From contig JAEVZK010000057.1 of assembly GCA_023392285.1 (NCBI GenBank), positions 1-5,958 on the forward strand: 5,958 bases of DNA, given 5' to 3'. Positions within the stretch are counted from its first letter, which is position 1, and every line of letters starts with the position of its first letter. Below the pieces are notes generated by a model. The model saw only the letters and a program-made list of their open reading frames with translations. It was not told the origin of the DNA and searched no databases. The position numbers were made by a program, and so were the translations under genes. The DNA is from Armatimonadota bacterium (GTDB lineage: Bacteria; Armatimonadota; Fimbriimonadia; Fimbriimonadales; Fimbriimonadaceae). Positions 5,950 to 5,958 of the stretch are shown piece after piece.

Positions 5950-5958
5950 CTTTCGGCG

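Larger units (their letters stand above)
5729..5958. other. Non-coding, repeat-rich intergenic region
   Basis: No reading frame here shows recognisable protein features on either strand. The stretch contains the possible ada 3' hairpin, the inverted pair of dispersed repeats and the two short hairpins at the edge. I see no tRNA, rRNA or riboswitch consensus. Confidence 0.7.

Noticed and set aside
5729..5958. CRISPR array or tRNA in the repeat-rich end
   Set aside because: Only two inverted, non-identical copies occur, with no regular spacers, and no cloverleaf or TTCGANTC arm context can be drawn.

Overview
The window is about 6 kb of moderately GC-rich bacterial chromosome. It holds six protein-coding genes, one of them cut by the left edge, and about 230 bp of repeat-rich non-coding DNA at the right edge. 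I see no rRNA, tRNA, CRISPR array, phage or insertion-sequence gene. Several genes lack a Shine-Dalgarno sequence, and three of them have a -10-like hexamer 6 to 14 bases before the start codon, which suggests leaderless or near-leaderless mRNAs. That trait, the mix of a xylosidase-type GH3, a DinB-fold protein, a PAS/GAF kinase and a small secreted beta-sandwich protein, and the GTCATCCC...GAGGGAYCT repeats point to a free-living soil or plant-matter bacterium, possibly Armatimonadota (Fimbriimonadia-like). The taxonomic guess is an inference with low confidence.

Left to right: (i) the C-terminal 285 residues of a GH3 beta-glucosidase/beta-xylosidase, with the C-terminal alpha/beta domain and the fibronectin-III-like domain; (ii) an orphan cytoplasmic sensor histidine kinase, PAS-PAS-GAF-HisKA-HATPase_c, with all catalytic boxes intact; (iii) a small exported protein with a predicted galactose-binding-like (F5/8C-like) beta-sandwich; (iv) six bases later, a GNAT acetyltransferase; (v) on the opposite strand, a DinB/YfiT-fold protein whose 3' end overlaps the acetyltransferase gene by 13 bp; (vi) divergent from it across a 65-bp spacer, a full-length Ada protein with all four zinc cysteines and the PCHRV active site; (vii) non-coding DNA with two copies of a dispersed palindromic repeat in opposite orientation, followed by two more short hairpins.

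These genes do not form one obvious system. GH3 is the end of a carbohydrate-use gene. The kinase, exported protein and acetyltransferase are closely spaced on the + strand (gaps of 30, 32 and 6 bp) and may be partly co-transcribed, although promoter-like sites before the kinase and the exported protein suggest separate transcription units. The acetyltransferase probably depends on the gene before it. Ada repairs alkylated DNA and probably regulates itself. The divergent DinB-fold gene shares its upstream spacer and may or may not share regulation. I found no convincing new multi-gene system. The most unusual signals are the leaderless promoter arrangement, the inverted repeat pair with competing hairpins, and the convergent gene overlap.
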